From positions 1 through 50,849 of the forward strand of contig NZ_WBKT01000026.1 of NCBI RefSeq assembly GCF_008868175.1: a stretch of DNA of 50,849 nt, in the 5' to 3' direction. The first letter of the stretch is position 1. The number at the start of each line of letters is the position of its first letter. The notes below the pieces were generated by a model. It was not told where the DNA came from, did not search any database, and was given only the letters and a program-made list of their open reading frames with translations. This DNA is from Micromonospora sp. AMSO31t. GTDB taxonomy: Bacteria > Actinomycetota > Actinomycetes > Mycobacteriales > Micromonosporaceae. Below, in pieces: positions 15,932 to 24,826 of the stretch. The position numbers and the translations under genes are program-made.

Positions 15932-16708
15932 ATGATGTGGCGGCGGTACGTGGCGATCGGCGACAGCACCACCGAGGGCCTGGACGACCCGGACGGGGCG
16001 GGCGGCTACCGGGGCTGGGCCGACCGGTTCGCCCTGGCGGTGGCGCGCGCGCAGGGCGGCCTCGAATACGCCAACCTCGCCATCCGCGGCCGCACCACCG
16101 CGCTGATCCGGAGCGAGCAGCTGCCGGTGGCGCTGGAGCTGGCGCCCGACCTGGCGACCGTGGTGGCCGGCATGAACGACGTGCTGCGACCGTCGTTCGA
16201 CGCCGACCGGGTGGTCGAGGACGTGCGCGCCATGCAACGGGCGCTGGTTGGCCAGGGCGCCACGGTGCTCACCTTCACCCTGCCCGACCCGGCGCCCGTG
16301 ATGCCGCTGGCCCGCCCGCTGCGCGGTCGGGTGCTGGCGCTCAACGAGGCGGTCCGGGCGGCCACCGCGGAGACCGGCGCCACCCTGCTCGACCTGGGCG
16401 CGCACGCGGTGGCCTCGGATCCCCGGCTGTGGAGCGACGACCGGCTGCACGCCAACACGGCCGGCCACGAGCGGATCGCCGCGGCGCTCGCGCACACGGC
16501 CGGCCTGCCCGGGTACGACGACTCGTGGTCGCACCCGCTGCCGGTCGCCGCCCGCCTGCCCCGGCACCAGGCGGTCCGCGCCGAGCTGGCCTGGACCCGC
16601 CGGCACCTGCTGCCCTGGCTGGGCCGGCACCTGCGCGGGCGCTCCTCCGGCGACGACCGGGTGGCGAAGCGGCCGGTGCCGCTGCCGGTGGAGCTGCCGG
16701 CGTCCTGA
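15932..16708 (+). CDS. SGNH/GDSL hydrolase
   Basis: A 258-residue esterase/lipase-type hydrolase. Block I is AIGDSTTEG with the nucleophile S12, block II Gly is in NLAIRGRTT, block III is GMNDV with the oxyanion Asn, and block V is DRLHANTAGH with the catalytic Asp-His pair. There is no signal peptide, so it is cytoplasmic, and the basic C-terminal extension (about 60 residues, ARLPRHQAV onward) is common in the actinobacterial members. Divergent from the APH-family gene (80-base gap). The natural ester substrate is unknown. Confidence 0.92.
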   Translation: MMWRRYVAIGDSTTEGLDDPDGAGGYRGWADRFALAVARAQGGLEYANLAIRGRTTALIRSEQLPVALELAPDLATVVAGMNDVLRPSFDADRVVEDVRAMQRALVGQGATVLTFTLPDPAPVMPLARPLRGRVLALNEAVRAATAETGATLLDLGAHAVASDPRLWSDDRLHANTAGHERIAAALAHTAGLPGYDDSWSHPLPVAARLPRHQAVRAELAWTRRHLLPWLGRHLRGRSSGDDRVAKRPVPLPVELPAS

Positions 16709-16714
16709 GCAGCC

Positions 16715-16757
16715 CGGCCGCGCCGAGCTGCGGTCCTGAACCGCGCCCCGGCGGCCG
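16715..16757. terminator. Possible terminator after the GDSL gene
   Basis: CGGCCGC (16715-16721) can pair with GCGGCCG (16751-16757), enclosing a second small stem GCGGT / ACCGC. It is imperfect and much weaker than the other hairpins in the window. Confidence 0.35.
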
Positions 16758-16856
16758 TGCCGGAGGTTGCCATGCGGTGATCAGGTGACGAGGATTACTT
16801 CGAGGATCGGTCCCCGGCCTCGATGGACGCGGACCTGGCGACAAAGGAGTCCCCCG

Positions 16857-18332
16857 ATGCCTGATCTCCACCGGCGCACCCTGCTGCGCGGCGCCGCCGC
16901 CGCGGCGGGCGGCGCCGTCCTCGGCGGCCCGTTCATCGGGTTCGTGGCACGCGGCGAGGCCGGCGCGGCCGGCCGGCGTCCGGCACCCGAACCGACCCTG
17001 GGGCCGGTGCCGGACCTGCGCGACGGCAAGGTCCGCCTGCACCTGCCCGACGGCTTCCAGTACCGCTCGTTCCACGACACCGAGTTCCCGGTCACGCTGG
17101 ACGACGGCACGCGGCTGCCCGGCCGGCACGACGGCATGGGCGCCTTCCGCGGGCCGGACGGCACCGTCCGGTTGGTCCGCAACCACGAGGTGAACAATGC
17201 CGGCCCCGCCTTCGGCGACGCCGCCGCGGCGTACGACCCGATGGCGCAGGGCGGCACCACCACGGTCGAGGTCACCCGCCACGGCGAGGTCCGGCGCTCG
17301 TGGACCAGCCTGAACGGCACCATGATGAACTGCTCCGGCGGCCGGATGCCCTGGGGCAGCTGGATCACCTGCGAGGAGACGGTCAACGGGCCGGACGTCG
17401 GCCCGGACTTCACCGGCGCCTCCAACGTGCCGCTCACCCAGCCGCACGGCTTCATCTACGAGGTACCCGCGGGCGGGCAGTCGGACCGGGCGCCGATCAC
17501 CGCCGCCGGCCGGTTCGCGCACGAGTCGGTGGCCTACGACCCGCGCGGCGGGCACCTCTACCTGACCGAGGACAACTTCGGTTTCCCGTCCGGGTTCTAC
17601 CGGTACACGCCCCCGATGGACCCGATGAGGTCCGGCCGGCTGGCCGACGGGGGCCGGCTGCAGATGCTCGCGGTGCGCGGCCGCCGGAATCTGGACCTGG
17701 CCGCCGCACAGCGGCCGCACGCGACGTACCCGGTGCAGTGGGTGGACATCGACGACCCGGCGCCGCGGTTCCCGTACACCCCGGGCCAGGTCGCGCCGAC
17801 GACGAACGACCAGGCGCTGACGTACGTGTCGCGGCAGGGCTGGGACCGGGGCGCCGCCTACTTCTCCCGGCTGGAGGGGTCGGCGTACGACGACGGCGTC
17901 GTCTACTTCACCGCCACCCAGGGCGGTGGCCCCGCGGAGACGTCGACCGGCCCCGTCGCCGACGGCTACGGCAATGGGCACGGCCAGGTGTGGGCGTACG
18001 ACTGCCGGGCGCAGGTGCTGCGGTTGGTGTACGAGTCGCCCGGGCCCGATGTGCTGGACTTCCCGGACAACGTGACCACCAGCCCTCGCGGCACGCTGGT
18101 GGTCTGCGAGGACAACGTGGACGACAACTACGTGCGCGGCCTCACCCCGCGCGGCGAGTTGTTCGACATCGCGTTGAACCGGTTGGTCAGCAGCACCGGA
18201 GCGGACCGGTCCAACGACGAGTTCGCCGGCTCCACCTTCAGCCCGGACGGACACACCCTGTTCGTCAACATCCAGGCGAGCCGGGGCATGACGTTCGCGA
18301 TCTGGGGTGACTGGTGCCGGATCGGGGTCTGA
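16857..18332 (+). CDS. PhoX-family (DUF839) secreted phosphatase-like protein
   Basis: A 491-residue exported protein. The N-terminus has a twin-arginine signal (HRRTLLRG then an Ala/Gly-rich helix ending near AAGRR). The beta-propeller body carries PhoX-type ligand blocks: NHEVNN, MMNCSGGRMPWGSWITCEET, HGFIYEV, AHESVAYD, LTEDNF, VVCEDN and DEFAGSTFS. PhoX enzymes are Ca/Fe-dependent alkaline phosphatases that liberate phosphate outside the cell. ATG at 16857 with an AAAGGAG ribosome site; longer starts would bury the Tat motif. No pho-box was identified upstream. Whether this member is an active phosphatase is inferred. Confidence 0.9.
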   Translation: MPDLHRRTLLRGAAAAAGGAVLGGPFIGFVARGEAGAAGRRPAPEPTLGPVPDLRDGKVRLHLPDGFQYRSFHDTEFPVTLDDGTRLPGRHDGMGAFRGPDGTVRLVRNHEVNNAGPAFGDAAAAYDPMAQGGTTTVEVTRHGEVRRSWTSLNGTMMNCSGGRMPWGSWITCEETVNGPDVGPDFTGASNVPLTQPHGFIYEVPAGGQSDRAPITAAGRFAHESVAYDPRGGHLYLTEDNFGFPSGFYRYTPPMDPMRSGRLADGGRLQMLAVRGRRNLDLAAAQRPHATYPVQWVDIDDPAPRFPYTPGQVAPTTNDQALTYVSRQGWDRGAAYFSRLEGSAYDDGVVYFTATQGGGPAETSTGPVADGYGNGHGQVWAYDCRAQVLRLVYESPGPDVLDFPDNVTTSPRGTLVVCEDNVDDNYVRGLTPRGELFDIALNRLVSSTGADRSNDEFAGSTFSPDGHTLFVNIQASRGMTFAIWGDWCRIGV

Positions 18333-18335
18333 GAC

Positions 18336-18378
18336 ACCGGCCGCGGCGGGTGGGGTGTCCCGACCCGCCGCGGCCGGT
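18336..18378. terminator. Bidirectional terminator hairpin
   Basis: A perfect 16-base stem (18336-18351 with 18363-18378; arms begin ACCGGCCGCGGC) around an 11-base loop, located between the convergent PhoX-like and Rv2466c-like genes. Confidence 0.82.
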
Positions 18379-18399
18379 CAGGCCGAGGCGCCACCGTCC

Positions 18400-19017
18400 T
18401 CAGCGCTCGATCGGCGGGCGGGTCCGCGCCCGCTTCAACTCGAAGAACCCGTCGGTGCCGGAGACCAGCAGCACCCCGTCCCAGAGCCGGCCGGCGTCCT
18501 CCCCGCGCGGGATGGGCGCCACCACCGGCCCGAAGAACGCGTTCACCCGCCCGTCGGCGCCGGTGACGTGGATGGTCGGCGTGCCGAGATCCTCGCCGAC
18601 CGGGGTCAGCCCGGCCTGGTGGCTGGCCAGCAGGGCCGCGTCGTGCTCGGCGGTGTCCGCGGCGTCGGCCAGGTCGACGGGCAGGCCGACCTCGGTCAGC
18701 GCGGCCGCGTACAGCTCCCGGCCGATGGGGGCGCGCTCGTGGTGGATCCGCTCCCCCAGCGCCGTGTAGAGGTCGCGCAGCACCTCCGGGCCGCACTTCT
18801 GCGCGGCCGCGACGCAGACCCGGACCGGGCCGAGGCCCGGCTTCAGCCACTCCCGGTACCACTCCTCCAGATCCTCGCGTCCCTCGTTGAGCAGGGACAG
18901 GCTCATCACGTGGAAGCGGAGCCGGACGTCGCGGACCCGCTCCACCTCCAGAAGCCAGCGGGAGGCGTTCCAGGCCCACGGGCAGCGCGGGTCGAACCAC
19001 ATGTCGGCGGTGGTCAT
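18400..19017 (-). CDS. Rv2466c-family (mycothiol-dependent nitroreductase/DsbA-like) protein with CPWA active site
   Basis: A 205-residue thioredoxin-fold protein of the family of mycobacterial Rv2466c, which uses mycothiol and a CPWC motif to reduce substrates. Matching blocks include DMWFDPRCPWAW at the N-terminus, FHVMSLSLLNE, VGEDLGTPTIHV (cis-Pro region), FFGPVVAPIPRGE and the C-terminal FFELKRARTRPP. The active site here is C12-P-W-A15: the nucleophilic Cys is kept but the resolving Cys is Ala. ATG at 19017. It sits alone between a convergent phosphatase gene and a divergent histone-like gene. Confidence 0.88.
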   Translation of the reverse strand: MTTADMWFDPRCPWAWNASRWLLEVERVRDVRLRFHVMSLSLLNEGREDLEEWYREWLKPGLGPVRVCVAAAQKCGPEVLRDLYTALGERIHHERAPIGRELYAAALTEVGLPVDLADAADTAEHDAALLASHQAGLTPVGEDLGTPTIHVTGADGRVNAFFGPVVAPIPRGEDAGRLWDGVLLVSGTDGFFELKRARTRPPIER

Positions 19018-19269
19018 CGTCGTCTCGGTCCCTTCGCGGGTGTCGGTTGCCGAGTCGACGGTAGGCCGCGAAATGGCCCATCAGCAGAGCCAATCCACGT
19101 CCTGGTTCTTGGGCCGATCGATGTCCCCGCTGCCGCTGCCCAGCCGGGCGTGTTCCCGGGTTTGACCACCCGGCGCGGCGGGAAGACACGCGCGCCGCGC
19201 GGGCCGGCCGGCCCGGCGTCGTCGGACTGCAGCACGCGTCCGGGCCGCGGCGGACCGCGAGGAGGACAG

Positions 19270-19791
19270 ATGGCCCAGGCGGCCACCAGACCGAGCAGCG
19301 CCAGGAAGGCCACCGGGGCCCGCAAGGCCCCGATGCCGAACAAGGCCGCGGCGAAGAAGGTCGCGACCGCCAGCAAGCGGGCGACCGGCGCCACCGCCGC
19401 CAAGACCCCCGGCGGCAAGCCGACCCCGACCACCGCGCGGGTGGCGCGGAAGAAGGCCACCTCGGCCAGCACCGCCACGCCCACCCGCAGGCCCACCGCC
19501 AAGGCGGTCGCCGCGAAGAAGGCCACCACGGCGGCGAAGAAGGCTCCGGCCACCAAGGCCGCCGCCAAGAAGGCGCCCGCCACGAAGGCCGCGGCGAAGA
19601 AGGCACCGGCCACGCGGACCACGGCGAAGAAGGCACCGGCCGCCAAGGGCACGGCCCGCGCGGCCACCGCCAGGAAGACCGCCGCCGGCGCCAAGGCCCG
19701 CCGGGTCGCCGCGACGCGCACGCCGGCGAAGAAGGCGACCACCATGGAGTCGTTCGGCAACCGGCGGGCGGCCCGGACGAGCGGCCGGTGA
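19270..19791 (+). CDS. Histone H1-like Lys/Ala-rich DNA-binding protein
   Basis: A 173-residue, extremely basic, low-complexity protein made of Lys, Ala, Thr and Pro. The centre contains tandem AAKKAPATK-type repeats (about residues 85-120), matching the tails of eukaryotic histone H1 and of actinobacterial HupB/Hlp. Unlike HupB, there is no N-terminal HU fold, so this is the tail alone. It starts at ATG 19270 after GGAGGACAG. It probably binds and compacts DNA non-specifically. The repeats are short codon-level repeats and could vary in number between strains. It is followed 21 bases later by the YchJ gene. Confidence 0.8.
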   Translation: MAQAATRPSSARKATGARKAPMPNKAAAKKVATASKRATGATAAKTPGGKPTPTTARVARKKATSASTATPTRRPTAKAVAAKKATTAAKKAPATKAAAKKAPATKAAAKKAPATRTTAKKAPAAKGTARAATARKTAAGAKARRVAATRTPAKKATTMESFGNRRAARTSGR

Positions 19792-19812
19792 GCCGTCGGC
19801 GAGAATGACCGG

Positions 19813-20232
19813 GTGGCGAAACGCGGTGACCGCCGGAGCGCGGCCGACCCCACCGGTGGTCCCTGCCCGTGCGGCTCCGGCCTGCCGTACGCCGACTGCT
19901 GCGGCCCGGTCCACCGGGGCGTCGCCGCGGCGGCGACCGCCGAGGCGCTGATGCGCTCCCGGTACAGCGCCTTCGCGGTGGGCGACGCCGCGCACCTGTC
20001 GCGTACCTGGCACTCCACCACCCGGCCGGCCCGGCTGCGGCTGGGCCCGGGGACGCGGTGGACCCGGCTGGAGGTGCTCGACACCGACCGGGGCGGGTTG
20101 TTCGACACCGAGGGGACGGTCCGGTTCCGGGCGCACTACCGGGAGGCCGGCCGGCCCGGCACGGTGGCCGAGCACAGCCGGTTCGTCCGCGAGGACGGCC
20201 GCTGGGTCTACCTGGACGCCCTCCCCGACTGA
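19813..20232 (+). CDS. ychJ: YchJ-family (UPF0225) SEC-C/NTF2-like protein
   Basis: A 139-residue protein. The N-terminal SEC-C-like zinc motif is CPCGSGLPYADCCGP (C18, C20 and the C31-C32 pair). The NTF2-like domain follows, with the family block RSRYSAFAVGDAAHLSRTWH and ending WVYLDALP. GTG at 19813; no ribosome site is visible, so the message may be leaderless or coupled to the preceding histone-like gene. The cellular role of YchJ proteins is not established; zinc binding is expected from the Cys cluster. Confidence 0.9.
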   Translation: MAKRGDRRSAADPTGGPCPCGSGLPYADCCGPVHRGVAAAATAEALMRSRYSAFAVGDAAHLSRTWHSTTRPARLRLGPGTRWTRLEVLDTDRGGLFDTEGTVRFRAHYREAGRPGTVAEHSRFVREDGRWVYLDALPD

Positions 20233-20238
20233 CCGACA

Positions 20239-20262
20239 GCCGGCGGGCCCGGCCCCGCCGGC
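20239..20262. terminator. Bidirectional terminator hairpin
   Basis: GCCGGCGGG (20239-20247) pairs perfectly with 20254-20262 around the loop CCCGGC. It separates the convergent ychJ gene and the end of the sugar-acid operon. Confidence 0.75.
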
Positions 20263-20275
20263 CCGCGGACGCCCG

Positions 20276-20821
20276 TCAGGGGCCGGCGACCGCGGCCCGC
20301 ACCGGCAGGCCCAGCCGGGTGACCGCCGCCCGGACCAGTTCGTCCGGCGGCGCCGCCACCTCCAGCACCACGCCGGACTCGTCCGGCCCCAGGGGCTCCA
20401 GGATGGCCCGCTGCGAGTCCAGCAGGCTGGCCGGCATGTAGTGCCCCACCCGCCGGTCCAGCCGGTCCCGGATCAGCTCGGCGGCCCCGTCCAGGTGCAG
20501 GAACTCCACGTCCGCCGGCCCCTGCCGCAGCACGTCCCGGTAGGCGCGCTTCAGCGCCGAGCAGGTCAGCACGGTCGAGACCCCCTCGGCGTGCCGGTCC
20601 GCCATCCACCCGGCCAGGGCGCGCAACCAGGGCCAGCGGTCCGCGTCGTCGAGCGGTACGCCGGCGCGCATCCGCGCCACGTTGGCGGCCGGGTGGAACT
20701 CGTCGGCCTCGGCGAACCGCAGGCCGGTCAGCTCGCTGATGCCCCGGGCCACCGTCGTCTTGCCCGCGCCGGACACGCCCATCACCACGACGTGCCGGGT
20801 GGGCGGCCGGTCACCAGTCAT
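20276..20821 (-). CDS. gntK: Gluconokinase
   Basis: A 181-residue P-loop kinase converting D-gluconate to 6-phosphogluconate. The Walker A is GVSGAGKTT (residues 15-23), then the family blocks [27 protein letters not shown] and [12 protein letters not shown]. It is the last gene of the sugar-acid operon and its ATG lies inside the end of manD (11-base overlap), so the two are translationally coupled. Its presence suggests that gluconate, or an aldonate handled like it, arrives through the same uptake route. Confidence 0.95.
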   Translation of the reverse strand: MTGDRPPTRHVVVMGVSGAGKTTVARGISELTGLRFAEADEFHPAANVARMRAGVPLDDADRWPWLRALAGWMADRHAEGVSTVLTCSALKRAYRDVLRQGPADVEFLHLDGAAELIRDRLDRRVGHYMPASLLDSQRAILEPLGPDESGVVLEVAAPPDELVRAAVTRLGLPVRAAVAGP

Positions 20822-22040
20822 GGACGGTGCCGTCCTTGAGCCGGTTGAACGGCAGGTACGCCGGCTGGTACGGGAAGCGGGCCGCCGCCTCGGTGTCCAG
20901 CTCCACGCCGAGGCCGGGCTGGTCGCCCGGGTGCAGGTACCCGTCGGCGAAGCTGAACGACTGCCGGAACACCTCGTTGGTGAGCGGACCGTGCTGCATG
21001 TACTCCTGGATGCCGAAGTTGTGGATGGCCAGGTCCAGGTGCAGCGCGGCGGCCATGCCGACCGGCGAGATGTCGGTCGGGCCGTGGATGCCGGACTTGA
21101 TCTGGTACTGGGCGGCGTAGTCGAGCAGCCGCCGCATCGCCGTGATGCCCCCGGTGTGGGTGACCGCGGACCGGACGTAGTCGATGAGCTGTTCGCGGAT
21201 CAGCGTCTGGTAGTCCCACACCGTGTTGAAGACCTCGCCGATGGCCAGCGGGGTGGTGGTGTGCTGGCGGACCAGCCGCAGCGCCTCCTGGTTCTCCGCC
21301 GGGGTGCAGTCCTCCAGCCAGAACAGGTCGTACGGTTCGAGCGCCTTGCCCAGTTTAGCGGCCTGGATGGGGGTCATCCGGTGGTGGCCGTCGTGCAGCA
21401 GCGGCAGCTCCGGGCCGAACTCGTTGCGGACCGCCTCGAACACGGCGGGCAGGTGGCGCAGGTACGCGCGCGTGTCCCAGTCCTCCTCGGCGGGCAGCGG
21501 GATGCGCTGTGCGGGCTCGTAGTCGTACCGCTTGCCGTCGACGCTGGGCTGGGCGGCGACGCCGTACACGGCGTTGATGCCGGGCACCGCGGTCTGCACC
21601 CGGATGGACCGGAAGCCCAGCTCCAGGTGCGCGCGGATGGAGTCGAACAGCTCGGGCAGGTCCCGGCCGGACGCGTGCCCGTACGCCATGATCCCGGTCC
21701 GGGAGGCGCCGCCGAGGAGCTGGTAGAGCGGCATCCCGGCGGCCTTGGCCTTGATGTCCCAGAGCGCCACGTCGACGGCGGCGATGGCGGCCATGGTGAC
21801 CGGCCCGCGCCGCCAGTAGGCCGACCGGTACAGGAACTGCCAGGTGTCCTCGATGCGGTGGGGGTCGCGCCCGATCAGCAGCGGGACGACGTGGTCGGCC
21901 AGGTAGGACGCGACGGCCAGTTCCCGGCCGTTGAGGGTGCCGTCGCCCAGCCCGGTGAACCCCTCGTCGGTGGTGATCCGGAGGGTGACGAAGTTGCGGT
22001 CGGGGCTGGAGACGATCACGTCCGCTGCGACGATCTTCAC
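20811..22040 (-). CDS. manD: D-mannonate dehydratase, enolase superfamily (ManD/RspA type)
   Basis: A 409-residue mandelate-racemase-group enzyme that dehydrates D-mannonate to 2-keto-3-deoxygluconate. Metal ligands are D217, E243 and E269 (HDGHHR, WLED, GEVFNT). Catalytic candidates are R147 and Y159 in the capping loop, H219, and H319-D323 in [11 protein letters not shown], closely matching characterised ManD enzymes. Some members of this family have low or no mannonate activity, so the operon context is important support. GTG start at 22040 has AAAGG upstream; 23 bases separate it from the kinase gene. Confidence 0.9.
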   Translation of the reverse strand: MKIVAADVIVSSPDRNFVTLRITTDEGFTGLGDGTLNGRELAVASYLADHVVPLLIGRDPHRIEDTWQFLYRSAYWRRGPVTMAAIAAVDVALWDIKAKAAGMPLYQLLGGASRTGIMAYGHASGRDLPELFDSIRAHLELGFRSIRVQTAVPGINAVYGVAAQPSVDGKRYDYEPAQRIPLPAEEDWDTRAYLRHLPAVFEAVRNEFGPELPLLHDGHHRMTPIQAAKLGKALEPYDLFWLEDCTPAENQEALRLVRQHTTTPLAIGEVFNTVWDYQTLIREQLIDYVRSAVTHTGGITAMRRLLDYAAQYQIKSGIHGPTDISPVGMAAALHLDLAIHNFGIQEYMQHGPLTNEVFRQSFSFADGYLHPGDQPGLGVELDTEAAARFPYQPAYLPFNRLKDGTVHDW

Positions 22041-22063
22041 AGGGGTGCCTTTCTCGGGGTGGG

Positions 22064-23050
22064 TCAGCGAAGGGTGTCGCCGGTGTGCCGGGAGTCGAGG
22101 AGGGACAGCTCGTCCCGGCGCGGCAGGCTCTCCCAGTCGCCGGTTCCGGCGACGGCGAAGGCGCCGAGGGTGACCGCGCGGCGCAGCCGTCCGGCCAGGT
22201 CGAGGCCGTCGAGGTGGCCGGAGAGGTAGCCGGCCGTGAAGGCGTCCCCCGCGCCGACGGTGTCGACCGCCGTGACGGGCAGCGCCGCCGCGTCCCGGCG
22301 GCCGTCGGGGGTGTACGCCCGGGCGCCGTCGCCGCCGAGCTTCACGAGCACGGTCGACACGCCCCGCGCCAGCAGCCCGGCGACCACGGTCTCCTCGTCC
22401 GCGCCGGGCGCGCCGACCAGGTCCAGTTCGTCGGCCGAGGCGACGACGACCGAGGCGTGCCCGGCGAGCGGGGTGAGCACGGCCCGCGCGGCGTCCCGGG
22501 ACCACAGCTTCGCCCGGTGGTTGACGTCCAGGCAGACCAGCGTCCCGGCCCGCGCGGCGGTCCCGGCCGCCCAGCCGGCGGCCTCCCGGGCGCTCGCGGA
22601 CAGCGCCGGGGTGATCCCGGTCAGGTGCAGCACCCGGGCGCCGGCCGCCAGGGCGGGCCGCAGGTCGTCGACGCGCAGCGCCGACCCGGCCGAGCCGGCC
22701 CGCTGATAGAGCACCCGGGTCAGGTCGGCGGTGCGCCGCTCCAGGAACATGAGCCCGGCGGGGTGCTCGGGGTCGCGGACCACGTGGGTCACGTCGACGC
22801 CCTCGGCGCGGAGTTGGCGCAGCAGGAAGCCGCCCAGCTCGTCGTCGCTGACCCGGCCGGCGAAGGCGGCGCGGTGGCCGAGCCGGGCCAGCCCGATCGC
22901 CACGTTGGCCTCGGCGCCGGCCAGGTGCGGGGTGAGTGGGCCACCGGTCGTGAGCGGCCCGGCCGACCGCAGCGAGACCAGCGCCTCGCCGAGGGTGAGC
23001 ACGTCCAGGCCGGTCATGGAAGCGCCGCCGGGGTGTCCGGCGCCGGTCAT
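22064..23050 (-). CDS. kdgK: 2-Keto-3-deoxygluconate kinase (PfkB family)
   Basis: A 328-residue ribokinase-fold sugar kinase. The substrate side has [23 protein letters not shown], the first PfkB signature region, and the ATP/anion-hole motif [13 protein letters not shown] lies near residues 261-273 with the catalytic Asp. It should phosphorylate the 2-keto-3-deoxy sugar acids formed by DgoD and ManD. This is a PfkB enzyme, not the unrelated DgoK fold of enteric bacteria. ATG at 23050 overlaps the aldolase stop (ATGA). A second in-frame ATG 11 codons later is possible. Confidence 0.9.
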   Translation of the reverse strand: MTGAGHPGGASMTGLDVLTLGEALVSLRSAGPLTTGGPLTPHLAGAEANVAIGLARLGHRAAFAGRVSDDELGGFLLRQLRAEGVDVTHVVRDPEHPAGLMFLERRTADLTRVLYQRAGSAGSALRVDDLRPALAAGARVLHLTGITPALSASAREAAGWAAGTAARAGTLVCLDVNHRAKLWSRDAARAVLTPLAGHASVVVASADELDLVGAPGADEETVVAGLLARGVSTVLVKLGGDGARAYTPDGRRDAAALPVTAVDTVGAGDAFTAGYLSGHLDGLDLAGRLRRAVTLGAFAVAGTGDWESLPRRDELSLLDSRHTGDTLR

Positions 23051-23676
23051 GCGACGGCGGCCAGGTAGGAGCGGGCGCGGGCGCGGAGGGCGTCCAGGTC
23101 GCCGCCGGAGGCGGCGTCACCGACCAGCGGGCCGCCGACGCCCACGGCGATCGCCCCGGCGGCGAGGTAGCCGGGCAGCTCGGCCAGCCCCACCCCGCCG
23201 ACCGCGACGAACGGGATGTCCGGGAACGGGTCGCGCAGCGCCTTGAGGTACGCGGGCCCGCCCAGCGAGGCCGGGAACAGCTTCACGGCGGCGGCTCCCG
23301 CCCGGACCGCCGCGTACGCCTCGGTCGGGGTGAGCGCGCCGGCGGCCACCGGCAGCCCGCGGCGGGCGGCCTCGCCGATCGAGTCGACGACGGCCGGGGT
23401 GACGACGAACTGGGCGCCGGCCGCGGCCACGTCGGCGACGGCGGCCGGGGTGAGCACGGTGCCCGCGCCGACCAGGGAGCCGGGCGGGGCGGCGGTCCGG
23501 ATCGCGGCGATGGCGTCGAGCGCGCCGGGCGTGGTCAGGGCCACCTCGACCATGCGGACGCCCTCGGCGAGCAGGGCGGTGCCGGTGGCGATGGCGGCGG
23601 CCGGGTCGGTGCCGCGGATGACCGCCAGCAGGCGGGTGGCGGCGAGTTCGGCGGTGAGGTCGAGGATCATGGTCAC
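23047..23676 (-). CDS. eda: 2-Dehydro-3-deoxy-phosphogluconate/-galactonate aldolase
   Basis: A 209-residue class I aldolase of the Eda/DgoA family, splitting KDPG or KDPGal to pyruvate and glyceraldehyde 3-phosphate. The Schiff-base Lys is K132 in AAVKLFPAS, the general-base Glu is E44 in MVEVALTTP, and the GAGTVL block carries the substrate Thr. GTG 23676 overlaps the dgoD stop (GTGA), which decides the start over an ATG two codons later. Because two different dehydratases feed it, it probably accepts both C4 epimers. Confidence 0.92.
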   Translation of the reverse strand: MTMILDLTAELAATRLLAVIRGTDPAAAIATGTALLAEGVRMVEVALTTPGALDAIAAIRTAAPPGSLVGAGTVLTPAAVADVAAAGAQFVVTPAVVDSIGEAARRGLPVAAGALTPTEAYAAVRAGAAAVKLFPASLGGPAYLKALRDPFPDIPFVAVGGVGLAELPGYLAAGAIAVGVGGPLVGDAASGGDLDALRARARSYLAAVA

Positions 23677-24821
23677 CATTCCGCGTAGGAGCCGTCCCGG
23701 TGCCGCCACATGGGGCTGCGCCAGGCGTGGCCGCGCTTGTCGGCGGCGCGCACCGCCGCCTCGTCGATCTCAATACCCAGCCCGGGCGCGGTGAGCCGCT
23801 CGACGTACCCGTCCACGAAGGTCAGTGGCGTCTTGTCGAGGCAGTAGTCGAGCACCTCGGCGCCGAGGTTGTAGTGGATGCCGATGCTCTGCTCCTGGAT
23901 CAGGTAGTTCGGCGTGGCGAAGCCCACCTGGAGGCAGGCCGCCAGGGCGATCGGGCCGAGCGGGCAGTGCGGGGCGAGCTGGACGTCGTACACCTCGGCC
24001 AGCGCGGCGATCTTGCGCACCTCGGTGATGCCGCCGGCGTGCGAGAGGTCCGGCTGGGCGACCGCGATGCCGGCCTGGAGGACGGGCAGGAACTCCTGCC
24101 GGCTGTAGAGCCGCTCCCCCGTGGACACCGGGGTGGTGGTGGAGCGGACGAACTCGCCGATGAGGTGTGAGTTCTCCGGCACCACCGGCTCCTCGAGGAA
24201 GAACGGCCGGTAGGGCTCCAGCAGCGGGGCGACCCGGCGGGCGCTGGCCAGGCTGAACCGGCCGTGGAAGTCGACCGCGACGTCCCGGTGGTCACCGAGC
24301 ACCTCGCGGGCGGCGGCCACCCGCTGGACCACGGCGTCGAGTTCGGCCACCGAGGCCACCGCGCTCATCCGGCCGGAGGCGTTCATCTTGACCGCGGTCA
24401 GGCCGGTGTCGAGGGCGGCGGCGATCTGGTCGCGGACCTCGCCGGGCTCGTCGCCGCCGACCCAGCCGTACACCCGGATCCGGTCCCGAACCGGGCCGCC
24501 GAGCAACTGGTGCACGGGCGCGCCCCAGTGCTTGCCGGCGATGTCCCAGAGCGCCTGGTCGAGGCCGGCCACGGCGCTGGCCAGGATCGGCCCGCCCCGG
24601 TAGAACGACCCCTTGGTCAGCACCTGCCAGTGGTCCTCGATGCGCAGCGCGTCCCGGCCGACCAGCAGTTCGGCGAGCTGGTCGACGGCGGCGCGGACGG
24701 TCTCGGAGCGGCCCTCGCAGGTGGCCTCGCCCCAGCCGACGATCCCGGAGTCGGTCTCCACCCGGACGAAGAGCCAGCGGGGCGCGACCAGGAAGGTCTC
24801 GATGCGCGCGATGGTGGTCAC
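23673..24821 (-). CDS. dgoD: D-galactonate dehydratase
   Basis: A 382-residue enolase-superfamily enzyme giving 2-keto-3-deoxygalactonate from D-galactonate. It matches enteric DgoD along its whole length, including RGGPILASAVAGLDQALWD, the QPDLSHAGGITE block, APHCPLGPIALAA and the C-terminal [11 protein letters not shown]. Active-site residues align: metal ligands D184, E210 and E236, catalytic H186 and H285. GTG start at 24821. It is transcribed with the transporter and followed by an overlapping aldolase gene. Confidence 0.94.
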   Translation of the reverse strand: MTTIARIETFLVAPRWLFVRVETDSGIVGWGEATCEGRSETVRAAVDQLAELLVGRDALRIEDHWQVLTKGSFYRGGPILASAVAGLDQALWDIAGKHWGAPVHQLLGGPVRDRIRVYGWVGGDEPGEVRDQIAAALDTGLTAVKMNASGRMSAVASVAELDAVVQRVAAAREVLGDHRDVAVDFHGRFSLASARRVAPLLEPYRPFFLEEPVVPENSHLIGEFVRSTTTPVSTGERLYSRQEFLPVLQAGIAVAQPDLSHAGGITEVRKIAALAEVYDVQLAPHCPLGPIALAACLQVGFATPNYLIQEQSIGIHYNLGAEVLDYCLDKTPLTFVDGYVERLTAPGLGIEIDEAAVRAADKRGHAWRSPMWRHRDGSYAEW

Positions 24822-24826
24822 GGTGC

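Noticed and set aside
19014..20175. Long minus-strand frames opposite the histone-like gene
   Set aside because: They mirror the repetitive Lys/Ala codons as Phe/Leu/Ala-rich sequence that imitates membrane helices. The plus-strand gene has a good ribosome site and a coherent H1-like composition.
20811..23120. A 769-codon minus-strand frame giving a fusion upstream of ManD
   Set aside because: Only the part from GTG 22040 is protein-like. The upstream section is the shifted-frame shadow of the kinase gene.
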